The notes beneath the pieces are model-generated. The model had not been told where the DNA came from. It was given only the letters and a program-made list of their open reading frames with translations, and did not search any database. Shown one piece after another: positions 9,508-20,394 of a stretch of DNA of 64,000 nt; positions within the stretch are counted from its first letter, which is position 1, and every line of letters begins with the position of its first letter. This DNA is from Rhizobium grahamii (GTDB lineage: Bacteria; Pseudomonadota; Alphaproteobacteria; Rhizobiales; Rhizobiaceae), in contig NZ_CP043498.1 in assembly GCF_009498215.1 (NCBI RefSeq), positions 1,426,001 through 1,490,000 of the forward strand, read 5' to 3'. The position numbers and the translations under genes were made by a program.

Positions 9508-9522
9508 TTGTCATCATGACAA
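9508..9522. promoter_or_regulatory. Palindrome over the MocR-family start codon (candidate operator)
   Basis: TTGTCAT-C-ATGACAA is a perfect 7-1-7 palindrome containing the ATG (9516) of the MocR-family gene. Two further TGACAA half-sites lie upstream (9479-9484 and 9493-9498). A TTGACA (9478-9483) 17 bases before a weak TAGTAA (9501-9506) could be a promoter whose transcript starts almost at the ATG. The arrangement suits autorepression. Inference from sequence only. Confidence 0.5.
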
Positions 9523-10934
9523 CTTGGCTCCCTGATATTTCTCGCGGCTCCGGCCCTGTCTATCTCCGTCTGGCGGACAGCATCGAGTCCGCGATTGCCA
9601 GCGGCACATTGCCTGCCGGCAGTAAGTTGCCGCCGCAGAGAAATCTTGCCTACGACATCGGCGTGACAATCGGCACAATCGGCCGGGCTTACGCACTTGT
9701 GCATGAAAGAGGCCTTGTTGCCGGGGAAGTCGGCCGTGGCACGTATGTGCTGGATCGGGCGGAAACCGCACCGGGCAATCAGCCGGACCCGCTGACCATT
9801 GCACTCGGCGGAACGAGGACAATCGAAGCGCCTGCAAACAAGATCCGCTTCGATACGACTGCCGCCCCTGATCTCGGACAGGGGAAGGTGATCGGCAAGA
9901 TCCTTGCCGACGTCGGCGAAGACCATTTCACCGAGATATCCTCATATTCCCGCGTCTTCCCGGCAAACTGGTACGAGGCAGGAAGACGCTGGCTTGCGCG
10001 CAACGACTGGACGCCCGCGGCCGAAAACATCGTGCCGACGCTCGGCGCCCATGCCGCGGCCATCTCCGTCATCTCCGCCGTGTCATCACCCGGAGACAAG
10101 ATCGTCTTCGAAAACCTGAGCTATACTCAGGTCAGCCGCAGCGCCCGCATCTTGGGGCGGCGCACGATCACCGTCGATTCCGACGAAAACGGCGTCCTCC
10201 CTGACGATTTCGAGCGGGTCTGCCAGCAGCAGCATCCGAAGCTGGCATTCCTGATGCCAACCGCCCATAACCCGACGCTTGCCACCATGCCCGCGGACAG
10301 GCGCGCAAGCATCGCCGAGATTGCACGCAGGCACGGCGTCTGGCTGATCGAGGATGATCTCTACGGCGGAATGACCGGCGACCAGAACCCGCTTCTTGCG
10401 TCGCTTGCTCCCGACAGGACGTTCCTGATCAGCGGCCTCTCAAAATCGGTCGCAGCTGGCATACGCGGAGGTTGGGTCGCCTGCCCGCCGCATTTCGCTC
10501 AGCGGATCAAGGTCACGCACAAGATGATTACCGGCGGCTTGCCGTTCATCCTGGCGGAAGTTGGCGCACGCCTCATCGAAAGCGGCAAGGCACACGAGAT
10601 CCGTCAGGCATGCGTCGCGGAATTGAGTGCTCGCGAAAGCCTAGCACGCGAGATTCTCAGCGGCTTCGACTTCGTCTCGCATCCGCATGTACCATTCCTC
10701 TGGCTGAAGCTGCCGGATCCCTGGCTTTCCGGGACATTCAAGAACGCCGCATTCCGGGATGGTGTGCTCATCGACGATGAAGATGAGTTTAAAGCGGCAC
10801 GCGTGGATAAAGTCTACCATCGCGTGCGTATTAGCTTCTCATCTCCCGCGGGTCGCGACGAAATGGTTGCAGGTTTTATGACATTGCGACGCCTGCTTGA
10901 AAGTGGCGGCGCGTCCTACGCAGGCGAGATCTGA
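9516..10934 (+). CDS. MocR-family transcriptional regulator (GntR HTH plus aminotransferase-like domain)
   Basis: A 472-residue protein of the MocR/GabR type. An N-terminal GntR winged helix (about residues 10-75, 'LPAGSKLPPQRNLAYDIGVTIGTIGRAY') is fused to a fold-type I PLP-dependent aminotransferase-like domain. The PLP lysine is K310 in ISGLSKSV, and the 'PTAHNPT' and 'EDDLYGG' motifs are present. Such proteins usually sense PLP or amino compounds and regulate a neighbouring gene. Here the divergent neighbour encodes DUF1127, so the target is unclear. No Shine-Dalgarno precedes the ATG, and a palindrome overlaps it, which hints at a leaderless, autoregulated transcript. Confidence 0.9.
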   Translation: MTTWLPDISRGSGPVYLRLADSIESAIASGTLPAGSKLPPQRNLAYDIGVTIGTIGRAYALVHERGLVAGEVGRGTYVLDRAETAPGNQPDPLTIALGGTRTIEAPANKIRFDTTAAPDLGQGKVIGKILADVGEDHFTEISSYSRVFPANWYEAGRRWLARNDWTPAAENIVPTLGAHAAAISVISAVSSPGDKIVFENLSYTQVSRSARILGRRTITVDSDENGVLPDDFERVCQQQHPKLAFLMPTAHNPTLATMPADRRASIAEIARRHGVWLIEDDLYGGMTGDQNPLLASLAPDRTFLISGLSKSVAAGIRGGWVACPPHFAQRIKVTHKMITGGLPFILAEVGARLIESGKAHEIRQACVAELSARESLAREILSGFDFVSHPHVPFLWLKLPDPWLSGTFKNAAFRDGVLIDDEDEFKAARVDKVYHRVRISFSSPAGRDEMVAGFMTLRRLLESGGASYAGEI

Positions 10935-11060
10935 AAATGTTGCAGATCAGCCGCACTCGTTAAAATCCGGCCTTTGGCCAGAGAACGTGCTTTACCGACT
11001 CGCGATCGATGCTACCACTTGCATAAGAATTGGGTGATTTGCGACGAGACGAGGCGGCGC

Positions 11061-11642
11061 ATGGCAGTGAATATTCGTGAATTGGTATCGCTGTCTTCCA
11101 AGACAGTGCTGGCTGCGTGTCTTGCCAATATATCGCTCCTTGCTGTTTCAGCCCATGCTGGTGACCAGATTTTCGATGAATTGCGTTTCGGCGCATCGGC
11201 GTCGATCCAAAGCGGTGGTGAGCACGAGGACGGCGTGTTTCCCGAGGTAACGGTCTTCTTCGATCCCTTCAATCAGGACGCCGCGACCAACTGGCAGCAG
11301 CAACTCGCCAGGCCGCGAATTAACCTCGGAACCTCCATCGGAACATCCGGCCAGGCAACGCAAGTATTCGGCGGCTTTGCCTGGACCGTAGATTTCAACG
11401 AGAAGGTCTTCGCAGAAGCTGGCTTTGGCGGCGTCTGGCACAATGGCGCACTCAATAACAACACCGATGGCCCGGATCTCGGCTGTCACTGGCTGTTTCA
11501 CGAGTACCTTGGCGCCGGCTATCGCTTCGACGCGCATTGGAACGTCATCGCTCAGGTGGCCCACTCGTCGCATGCCAATCTCTGCGATGGACCGAACAAC
11601 GGCATGACCCGCGCCGGCATCCAGGTCGGTTACAAGTTCTAA
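11061..11642 (+). CDS. PagL-like lipid A 3-O-deacylase (acyloxyacyl hydrolase family)
   Basis: A 193-residue outer-membrane beta-barrel protein with a signal peptide cleaved after A-H-A (residue 33). Family features are the alternating hydrophobic strands and the C-terminal H-x-S motif (H168-S-S170), ending with an aromatic residue as in outer-membrane proteins (GYKF). PagL removes the 3-O acyl chain of lipid A. In the Pseudomonas enzyme, as I remember it, a glutamate follows 'PNDGI'. Here the corresponding 'PNNGM' is followed by Thr183, so the catalytic triad may be incomplete. GAGG precedes the ATG. It is a monocistronic unit closed by a strong terminator. Confidence 0.82.
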   Translation: MAVNIRELVSLSSKTVLAACLANISLLAVSAHAGDQIFDELRFGASASIQSGGEHEDGVFPEVTVFFDPFNQDAATNWQQQLARPRINLGTSIGTSGQATQVFGGFAWTVDFNEKVFAEAGFGGVWHNGALNNNTDGPDLGCHWLFHEYLGAGYRFDAHWNVIAQVAHSSHANLCDGPNNGMTRAGIQVGYKF

Positions 11643-11664
11643 GCTGGCCTTCGAGGCGATTTCC

Positions 11665-11695
11665 ATGCCCGCTGTCTGTTAACAGCGGGCATTTT
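11665..11695 (+). terminator. Terminator of the PagL-like gene
   Basis: An 11-bp perfect stem (ATGCCCGCTGT / ACAGCGGGCAT) with a six-base loop is followed by TTTT, 23 bases after the stop codon. purL starts about 70 bases downstream. Confidence 0.85.
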
Positions 11696-11725
11696 CCTGT
11701 CGCGCGTTTCATTCACTTAGGCTAA

Positions 11726-14002
<2,277 letters not shown>

Positions 14003-14021
14003 TGCGCAAGGAGTAACGATC

Positions 14022-14255
14022 ATGCCTATGAAGCCCGGTGACATCGAAGACATGATCAAAGCCGGCATTCCAGGAGCCAAGGTCACGATTCGTGACCTGG
14101 CCGGTGATGGCGACCACTACGCAGCCGAGGTTGTCGCGGAAGCCTTCCGCGGCAAGAGCCGTGTGCAGCAGCATCAGATGGTCTACGAAGCCCTGAAGGG
14201 GAACATGGGCGGAATACTGCACGCCTTGGCGCTGCAGACGTCGGCACCCGATTGA
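14022..14255 (+). CDS. BolA/IbaG-family protein
   Basis: A 77-residue BolA-fold protein with M-P-M-K-P-G-D-I-E-D-M-I-K at the start and 'GDGDHYAAEVVAEAF' containing the conserved histidine. BolA proteins pair with monothiol glutaredoxins and help to deliver or sense iron-sulfur clusters. The partner candidate, grxD, lies 1.5 kb downstream with one opposite-strand gene between. The ATG has AAGGAG eight bases upstream; it overlaps nothing and follows purL closely. The rhizobial purL-bolA-grxD neighbourhood supports the call. Confidence 0.92.
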   Translation: MPMKPGDIEDMIKAGIPGAKVTIRDLAGDGDHYAAEVVAEAFRGKSRVQQHQMVYEALKGNMGGILHALALQTSAPD

Positions 14256-14266
14256 GACAATTTTGC

Positions 14267-14293
14267 CAATGCCCGGTCAAAAGCCGGGCATTG
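14267..14293. terminator. Convergent-gene hairpin after bolA
   Basis: A 10-bp perfect stem (CAATGCCCGG / CCGGGCATTG) with a seven-base loop sits between bolA and the convergent alpha/beta-hydrolase-like gene, and includes the latter's stop region. It has no long T-run on either strand. Confidence 0.6.
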
Positions 14294-15428
14294 CCTTATA
14301 TCCCTTGGCCGCGAATTCGACCGCTGGCACCGGCCCTGCGGTGAGCAAGGTGAAATCGAACGGCGCCTTGTTGTCCGGCCCCAGGACATACTGCCGGTGA
14401 ACCCGCAGAAAATCCCGCCTGATCTTCTTGTAATGCTCTGACGTCAGCATCTGCTTCACGCGAATGAAGATCATCTGCGCTTGCGACAAGTCTGGATGGC
14501 CACAGACAGCTACGACCGGAACCTTGTAGAAATGAATGGCGTCGGTAAGGCACTGGATATCGATCCATTTCACTGACGAGCACCCGGCGATCAGCCCGAC
14601 GCGCGAGCGCAACAGATGCGCCGGCCGAAGAAGCGAACATTGCAGGATCGCGGAGCCGAGCGTCGCAAAGATCACTTGCTTGCCCTCAAACAGATCAGGC
14701 TCGCGCTCCAGCAGGATGCCGATCACATGCGCAGCAACGCTGGAGCCCATGCTGTGCGATGAAATCACATACTCGTCAGCATCCTCCGACAGCGCCGCAC
14801 GTGCCGCAACGGCGCAATCCTCAAGCCAGGCGTTGAAGTCGCCCCTGTCCATCCTCCCCAGAGCAACAGCCATCCGCCAGTCGGCAAAAAGGTGCAGCGT
14901 ATAGAAGCGCTCGGCGAAAGGCAGGAAGGCGAAGACAAAGAACGCGATCGACAACCCCGCGCTCCAGAGGAGATGCAATGCGGAAAGGTCCAGGCCGAGC
15001 GGCATCACCAGAATGGTGGCGCTGAGCGACACGCCAAGCATCATCAGCAGGAACGGGAAAATGAAAAACAGGCCAAACCGCCATGCATGCCGGAAATAGC
15101 CCGCCATCCCGCCATCGCCGATGATGCCTGCAGCGCTAAGGAAACCGGCAACGACCTGAGCCGCCACGCTGCCTGATCTCAACCGCGAGACGAGCGCATT
15201 GTGGTCGAACACGTGAACCCGTGAGCGCGTCGTCCAACCGTCCGTATCGGTTGTCACGTCGAATGCCGTCCCGTGCTGACTTCCCTCAGTATCCGCAACC
15301 GAGATACCGAGTTTCCAGACAGCCGCGCTTTGGCGCGCGGATCGCTCGTAACGGGCCCGGTGCGCAGATCCATCCAACGGCTCGAAACCGGGAAAATGCA
15401 GCGCGACCCTTTGGGAGATGAAGGTCAT
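14277..15428 (-). CDS. Membrane-anchored protein with serine-hydrolase-like motif
   Basis: A 383-residue protein of no recognised family. About residues 115-175 contain two to three membrane segments. A soluble part follows, with S-H-S-M-G-S-S (S224-G228), which resembles the G-x-S-x-G nucleophile elbow of alpha/beta hydrolases, and 'VAVCGHPDLSQ' later. I start it at 15428 (MTFISQRVALHFPGFEPLDG), where the conserved-looking 'FPGFEPLDG' begins; the upstream 20 codons are low quality and the ribosome-binding site is weak. It lies on the opposite strand between bolA and grxD. Hydrolase activity is inferred from the motif only. Confidence 0.65.
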   Translation of the reverse strand: MTFISQRVALHFPGFEPLDGSAHRARYERSARQSAAVWKLGISVADTEGSQHGTAFDVTTDTDGWTTRSRVHVFDHNALVSRLRSGSVAAQVVAGFLSAAGIIGDGGMAGYFRHAWRFGLFFIFPFLLMMLGVSLSATILVMPLGLDLSALHLLWSAGLSIAFFVFAFLPFAERFYTLHLFADWRMAVALGRMDRGDFNAWLEDCAVAARAALSEDADEYVISSHSMGSSVAAHVIGILLEREPDLFEGKQVIFATLGSAILQCSLLRPAHLLRSRVGLIAGCSSVKWIDIQCLTDAIHFYKVPVVAVCGHPDLSQAQMIFIRVKQMLTSEHYKKIRRDFLRVHRQYVLGPDNKAPFDFTLLTAGPVPAVEFAAKGYKAMPGF

Positions 15429-15713
15429 TATTCTCTTTCTTGGCCGCAGCGTGTCGGCAGATAGTTGCTGCGCGGCAATCGGCGACAATTGTGGCGAAAT
15501 CCGGGTATGGTCAGTTGACGCTCACGCTCGCGCGCTCCCATATCACGCCTTCTCGTGAGCGGGCGTAACGCAAGCGCAACACCGTTACCTGCAAACCGAT
15601 AGGGTGCTCTTTTTTTAGCCCGGCCTGCTGGAATTCCGCCCATCACATGCTATCTAAGCTTAACGATTGAAACGGCGGGCCTTTAACTCGCCTGTGGAAA
15701 GGATTAGGTCCCT

Positions 15714-16049
15714 ATGAGCGGCATCAACGAATTCATCGACAACGAAATCAAGACCAACGACGTCGTCCTCTTCATGAAGGGCACGCCGCAGTTTCCCCAG
15801 TGTGGTTTCTCCGGCCAGGTCGTGCAGATTCTCGATTACATCGGCGTCGACTACAAGGGCATCAACGTGCTCGCAGACTCTGAGATCCGCCAGGGCATCA
15901 AGGACTACTCCAACTGGCCGACGATCCCGCAGCTTTATGTTAAGGGCGAGTTCATCGGTGGCTGCGACATCGTGCGGGAAATGTTCCAGGCCGGTGAGTT
16001 GCAGCAGCACCTGCAGGAAAACGGCGTAACCGTTCGCGGCGCCGCCTGA
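15714..16049 (+). CDS. grxD: Monothiol glutaredoxin, Grx4 family
   Basis: A 111-residue CGFS-type glutaredoxin (Cys30 in PQCGFSG), with 'VVLFMKGTP', 'NWPTIPQLYVKGEFIGGCDI' and the GSH-binding 'GGCDI' motif. These proteins bind a [2Fe-2S] cluster bridged by glutathione and cooperate with BolA in iron-sulfur trafficking. A BolA gene is 1.5 kb upstream. It is followed by a hairpin and then the Bcr/CflA pair. Confidence 0.95.
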   Translation: MSGINEFIDNEIKTNDVVLFMKGTPQFPQCGFSGQVVQILDYIGVDYKGINVLADSEIRQGIKDYSNWPTIPQLYVKGEFIGGCDIVREMFQAGELQQHLQENGVTVRGAA

Positions 16050-16103
16050 CCTGTCCGGTCACCGGACGTTCTGTCCGGTTTCCAAATCTGTATTTTGAGT
16101 CCG

Positions 16104-16126
16104 AGGCGCTGTGCTGAACAGCGCCT
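16104..16126 (+). repeat. Hairpin after grxD
   Basis: A 9-bp stem (AGGCGCTGT / ACAGCGCCT) with a five-base loop lies about 55 bases downstream of grxD and 25 before the next gene. It could be a weak terminator; no clear T-run follows. Confidence 0.45.
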
Positions 16127-16150
16127 TGGCCTGTTTATGGGAATTTCATT

Positions 16151-17398
16151 GTGACAGATTCATCACAAGCCGTGCACGCGGGCCGTATCCCCATGCGCAA
16201 GGGTGAGTTCATCGCGCTGGCCGCCTTCCTGATGGCGATCAACTCGCTGGCGATCGACATCATGTTGCCGGCGCTGCAGCAGATCGGTGCCAGCCTGAAC
16301 GTCGAGAGCGAAAACCATCGCCAGTTCGTCGTCTCGAGCTACCTCCTCGGCTTCGGCATTGCCCAGCTTCTCTACGGTCCTCTGTCCGATCGCTTCGGTC
16401 GCCGCCTGCCGCTGCTTGCCGGCATCGGCATCTATATCTGTTCTTCGCTTGGCAGCGCGCTGGTCCCGACGTTCGAGGGCCTGCTCATACTCAGGTTCAT
16501 TCAGGGCCTCGGCTCCGCAGCCACCCGCGTCATCACGATCTCCATCGTTCGCGATATCTACGGCGGGCGGCAGATGGCCGAAGTCATGTCGCTCATCATG
16601 ATGGTGTTCATGATCGTTCCCGTCATCGCGCCGGGCAGCGGCCAGATCATCATGCTGTTCGGCAGCTGGCACCTGATCTTCCTGTTCATTGCCGTCATGG
16701 CGGCTATCATTGCCAGCTGGGCCTATATCCGCCTGCCGGAAACATTGCGCCCGGAAAACGTTCGTCCCTTCACCGCGAAATCCGTACTCGGTGGCTTCAA
16801 GCTGGTTCTCACCAACCGCATCGCGCTCTGCTATACGATCGCCAGCACCTTCATCTTCGGTTCGCTGTTCGGCTTCATCAACTCGGCCCAGCAGATCTAT
16901 GTCGGCATCTACGGCCTCGGTGTCTATTTCCCCTTCGCCTTTGCCGGCGTCGCGGTCTTCATGTCGATGTCGTCGTTCCTAAACTCGCGCCTTGTCGGCA
17001 GGTTCGGTATGCGCCGCCTCTCGCATGGCGCGTTGGTCGGCTTCATCACCATCAACACCATCTGGCTGCTGGCCCTGGTATTCGGGCCGCACCCAATGCC
17101 GTTCTTTCTGTTCATCGGCTTCTTCGGCCTGGCGATGTTCCAGTTCGGCTGGATCGGTTCGAACTTCAATTCTCTTGCCATGGAGCCGCTTGGCCACGTC
17201 GCCGGCACCGCCTCATCGGTCCTCGGCTTCATGAGCACCGTCGGCGGCGCGCTGATCGGCGCCGGCATCGGCCAGGCCTTCAACGGCACGGCGCTTCCGA
17301 TGGTCGCCGGTTATTTCACGGTCTCGATCATCGGCCTCGTCTTCGTGCTGATCGCCGAGAAGGGAAAGCTCTTCCAGCCGCATAATCCGGCTGTTTGA
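16151..17398 (+). CDS. Bcr/CflA-family MFS exporter (copy 1)
   Basis: A 415-residue major facilitator with 12 predicted membrane helices and a GTG start. It has the family hallmarks after helix 1: 'AIDIMLPALQQIG', 'SSYLLGFGIAQLLYGPLSDRFGRR' (motif A) and 'RFIQGLGSAATRV'. Such proteins are proton-driven drug or metabolite exporters; the substrate here is unknown. A closely related copy follows 46 bases downstream in the same direction, suggesting duplication and co-transcription. Confidence 0.88.
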   Translation: MTDSSQAVHAGRIPMRKGEFIALAAFLMAINSLAIDIMLPALQQIGASLNVESENHRQFVVSSYLLGFGIAQLLYGPLSDRFGRRLPLLAGIGIYICSSLGSALVPTFEGLLILRFIQGLGSAATRVITISIVRDIYGGRQMAEVMSLIMMVFMIVPVIAPGSGQIIMLFGSWHLIFLFIAVMAAIIASWAYIRLPETLRPENVRPFTAKSVLGGFKLVLTNRIALCYTIASTFIFGSLFGFINSAQQIYVGIYGLGVYFPFAFAGVAVFMSMSSFLNSRLVGRFGMRRLSHGALVGFITINTIWLLALVFGPHPMPFFLFIGFFGLAMFQFGWIGSNFNSLAMEPLGHVAGTASSVLGFMSTVGGALIGAGIGQAFNGTALPMVAGYFTVSIIGLVFVLIAEKGKLFQPHNPAV

Positions 17399-17444
17399 GC
17401 AAGCATGCGACGGTTGAGACAAATCTATATTTCAGGACAATCAT

Positions 17445-18725
17445 ATGACGCCGCCCCATAAGCCACACACCGAAAACCAGGGATCCAGCCGCATCGGCAT
17501 GGGCTTCCTCGAATTCGTCGTCACCATCGCCATCATGACGGCAAGCATCGCCATGGCGATCGACAGCATGCTGCCTGCCCTGCCCGCCATGGGCCATGCG
17601 CTCAATGTCGCCAACGCCAACGACGCGCAGCTCGTCATCGGCGTCTTCTTCCTCGGCTTCGGCGTATCGCAGATCATCTTCGGCAGTCTGTCGGATACGT
17701 TCGGCCGCCGCAACATCATGCTCGGCGGCCTCGCGGTCTATGTGCTCGCGATGTTCGGCGCCGCCGCCACCGGCAGCTTCGAGATGCTGCTCGTCATGCG
17801 CTTCATCCAGGGCCTTGGCGGCGCCGCCGTCCGCATCACCACCATGGCGGTCGTCCGCGACTGTTTCGGTGGCCGTGAGATGGCCCGCGTCATGTCCTAT
17901 GTCATGATCGTCTTCATGATCGTGCCGATCGTCGCTCCCTCGGTCGGACAGCTGATCATCACCTATGCCAACTGGCACTGGATATTCATCCTGCTCGGCG
18001 TCGTCGGCGCCATCCTGTTCCTCTGGGCCGCCCTTCGCCTGAAGGAATCGCTGCCGCGCGAAGAACGGATCCCGCTCTCCTTCGGCAATGTCGTCGATGG
18101 CTTCAAGACGGTTCTGACCAACAAGATCACCTGCGGCTACATGATCGGCCTGACCATGTTCACCGCCGTCATCAGCGCCTATGTCATCTCGGTCCAGCAG
18201 GTCTTCGGCGAGGTCTACGGTCTTGGCGACTGGCTTCCCATCGCCTTTGCCGCCACCGCCGGCGGCATCGCGGTCGCCAACTTCGCCAATGGCTTCTTCG
18301 TGCGCAAATTCGGCATGCGCCGCATCTCGCACGTGGCGATGATCCTCTTCACCATCATCTCGGCGATCGGCTTCTTCAAGGCGCTCGGTGGTACGCCGAG
18401 CTTTACGTTCGCCTATGCGCTCTTCACGATCCTCCTGATGATGTTCGCCGTGATCGCCACCAACTTCACGGCGATCAGCCTGGAGCCGATGGGCAATCTC
18501 GCCGGCACAGCTACCTCGATCACCGGCTTCGTCTCGACCACCTTCGGCGCGATCCTCGGCGGCGGGGTCGGCCAGCTTTTCAACGGCACTGTCCAGCCAC
18601 TCTTCGGCGGTTTCGCGGTGTTCGGGGCGATCAGCATCGTGGCAACGCTCTGGGCCGAAGGCGGCAAGCTCTTCACCCACCCGGGCGACGACCCGCAGCT
18701 CGATCCCGGCGCCGGCCATTTCTGA
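17445..18725 (+). CDS. Bcr/CflA-family MFS exporter (copy 2)
   Basis: A 426-residue, 12-helix major facilitator that parallels copy 1 along its length ('AIDSMLPALPAMG', 'GVSQIIFGSLSDTFGRR', 'RFIQGLGGAAVRI', and the C-terminal 'LAGTATSITGF' matching 'VAGTASSVLGF'). Each pair of homologous blocks has diverged enough to suggest an old tandem duplication with separate substrates. It has an ATG start and is closed by a GC-rich hairpin. A drug-export role is family inference. Confidence 0.88.
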   Translation: MTPPHKPHTENQGSSRIGMGFLEFVVTIAIMTASIAMAIDSMLPALPAMGHALNVANANDAQLVIGVFFLGFGVSQIIFGSLSDTFGRRNIMLGGLAVYVLAMFGAAATGSFEMLLVMRFIQGLGGAAVRITTMAVVRDCFGGREMARVMSYVMIVFMIVPIVAPSVGQLIITYANWHWIFILLGVVGAILFLWAALRLKESLPREERIPLSFGNVVDGFKTVLTNKITCGYMIGLTMFTAVISAYVISVQQVFGEVYGLGDWLPIAFAATAGGIAVANFANGFFVRKFGMRRISHVAMILFTIISAIGFFKALGGTPSFTFAYALFTILLMMFAVIATNFTAISLEPMGNLAGTATSITGFVSTTFGAILGGGVGQLFNGTVQPLFGGFAVFGAISIVATLWAEGGKLFTHPGDDPQLDPGAGHF

Positions 18726-18750
18726 TTGAGCCGCTTATCGCATTCGTTGT

Positions 18751-18779
18751 CGCCCGCAACACATCGTTGCGGGCGAAAC
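18751..18779 (+). terminator. Hairpin after the Bcr/CflA pair
   Basis: A 10-bp perfect stem (CGCCCGCAAC / GTTGCGGGCG) with a five-base loop lies 25 bases after the stop of copy 2 and just before the convergent LysE gene. The T-run is weak (CTCTTT). Confidence 0.7.
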
Positions 18780-18790
18780 TCTTTCAAGCG

Positions 18791-19387
18791 CTAGCGCCAC
18801 ACAAGGGCGACCGAGAGAGCCAGCGCCAACGCCATCGAGATATTGAAGAGCCGCGCCGAACGCGGCGTGCGCAAAAACTTGGCCACGAGAGCACCCAGGA
18901 CAAGCCAAAGGAACCCGGCAGGAACCGCGGCGGCTGCGAACAGCGCCCCCATCCACAAGGCGCCGCTGGCCCCGGCGTGCTCCGACGATACAAGGAAGGT
19001 GCTGCCCGCGCTCAGCGCAACCAGCCAACCTTTCGGGTTCAGCCATTGGAATAAAAACGCCTGGCGAAATCCGACTACCCGCCTCTGACCATCCGCTTCG
19101 ACCGTACCGGCATTGGCGATCTTCCAGGCGAGCCACAGCAGAAACAGAGATCCCGCCAGCTTCATCGCTATTACGATAGCCGGTGCTGCAGCGACAATTT
19201 CGCCGACACCGAAGGCGCTGAGAACGATCATCACGCCCATGCCAAGCGATGCGCCAAGCGGACAGCCAATACCCCTCAAGGTGCCGACAGCCGCACCTGT
19301 CGACAGGACCAGTGTGTTACTGGGTCCCGGTGTAACCGCCGCGATAAACGCAAACAGCAAAAACGCCATTGTCTGCGCTGTATCCAT
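18791..19387 (-). CDS. LysE-family amino-acid exporter
   Basis: A 198-residue, six-helix inner-membrane protein of the LysE/RhtB superfamily. It has the hallmark 'AAVTPGPSNTLVLSTGA' near the N-terminus, the central 'LWLAWKIA' and the family 'FLFQWLNPKGW'. Members export amino acids or homoserine lactones; the substrate is not predictable. Two ATGs in tandem (19390 and 19387) follow GAGGAG; the second has better spacing. Confidence 0.88.
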   Translation of the reverse strand: MDTAQTMAFLLFAFIAAVTPGPSNTLVLSTGAAVGTLRGIGCPLGASLGMGVMIVLSAFGVGEIVAAAPAIVIAMKLAGSLFLLWLAWKIANAGTVEADGQRRVVGFRQAFLFQWLNPKGWLVALSAGSTFLVSSEHAGASGALWMGALFAAAAVPAGFLWLVLGALVAKFLRTPRSARLFNISMALALALSVALVWR

Positions 19388-19540
19388 CATACTCTCCTCG
19401 TCATTTCGAAACGGGAGAACGTCTACGACTGGCGTGCCTGCTCGTATTGTACGTCTGTGCGCATGTCGCTTCTTTGGGAGCGCAAGATCTGCGCGCCCAA
19501 CAAGCGTTGCCGCGACCCACATGAGGTCGCGGCGCTGGTA

Positions 19541-20365
19541 TCAGATCGTAAAGACCTCACGCCGCAGAATGTCCCAGCTCTCCTTGTCGGGCGTAATCAG
19601 CAGGCCGCCGGTCGTGTGGTGCGGCAGATACGGCGAGCCGTCGAAACGGGCGGCGTGCGCGCCGGCCTCGATACTGAGCAACGTGCCGGCAAGGTGATCC
19701 CAGGGCATGAGCTTGTTGTACATCAGATAATGCACATGACCGCCGACGAAGGCGCGATATTCGTGGGCCGCGCAGCGGTAATTCATGAGGAACCGAACCT
19801 TGGCGAGGTTGGAGAGTATCTCGCTGCGCTTCGGTTTCGGCAGGAAGCCTGTCGATGCCATGCCGACCATGTCCTCCAGCGCCACCGGGGCTGCAACCGA
19901 AAGCCGCTCCGCGTCGCCATCAGGGCGCCGAAGCCAAGCGCCGCCGCCCTTCTCGCCGATCACCCAATCGTCTCCCATCGGGTCGTAGATGATGCCGGCA
20001 ACGGTTTCGCCCTTGGATACCACCGACGCCATGACGCCGAATGCTGGAATGCCCGATGCAAAGTTGAAAGTGCCATCGATAGGGTCGACGACGATGGCAA
20101 GATCAGCTCCCTCGAGCTTGCCAAGCAGATCAGAATCCGCCGCGACCGATTCCTCCCCGATAAACACCGCATCTGGCCAAAGGGCTGCGGCTTCCGCCTT
20201 GATCATCCGCTCCGCCTGCAGGTCGGCTTCCGTCACCAGGTCGGTCGCCTCGCTCTTCGCGCGCACGTCATCGCTTCCAAGCCGACGGAAACGCGGCAAT
20301 ATCTCTGCCTTCGCCGCCCGCCTCAGGAGATCGGCAAGCGTCGCTACATCTATCGTGGAACTCAT
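19541..20365 (-). CDS. Inositol monophosphatase-family protein
   Basis: A 274-residue Mg-dependent phosphatase of the IMPase/FBPase/CysQ superfamily. It shows the metal-binding motifs E-E-S (GEES), D-P-I-D-G-T-F-N-F and the C-terminal W-D-H-L-A-G. Substrates in the family include inositol phosphate, PAP (3'-phosphoadenosine 5'-phosphate), histidinol phosphate and fructose bisphosphate. The sequence alone does not decide, although the length and the lack of histidinol-type features fit a general IMPase. It lies in the same direction as, and 30 bases from, ttcA. Confidence 0.88.
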   Translation of the reverse strand: MSSTIDVATLADLLRRAAKAEILPRFRRLGSDDVRAKSEATDLVTEADLQAERMIKAEAAALWPDAVFIGEESVAADSDLLGKLEGADLAIVVDPIDGTFNFASGIPAFGVMASVVSKGETVAGIIYDPMGDDWVIGEKGGGAWLRRPDGDAERLSVAAPVALEDMVGMASTGFLPKPKRSEILSNLAKVRFLMNYRCAAHEYRAFVGGHVHYLMYNKLMPWDHLAGTLLSIEAGAHAARFDGSPYLPHHTTGGLLITPDKESWDILRREVFTI

Positions 20366-20394
20366 GGACTTTCCTTCTTTGGCGTGAGCGCCGA

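Noticed and set aside
17328..18719. A 463-residue minus-strand ORF opposite Bcr/CflA copy 2
   Set aside because: It is very Asp/Arg/Glu/His-rich, the typical mirror of a membrane-protein gene, with no domain.
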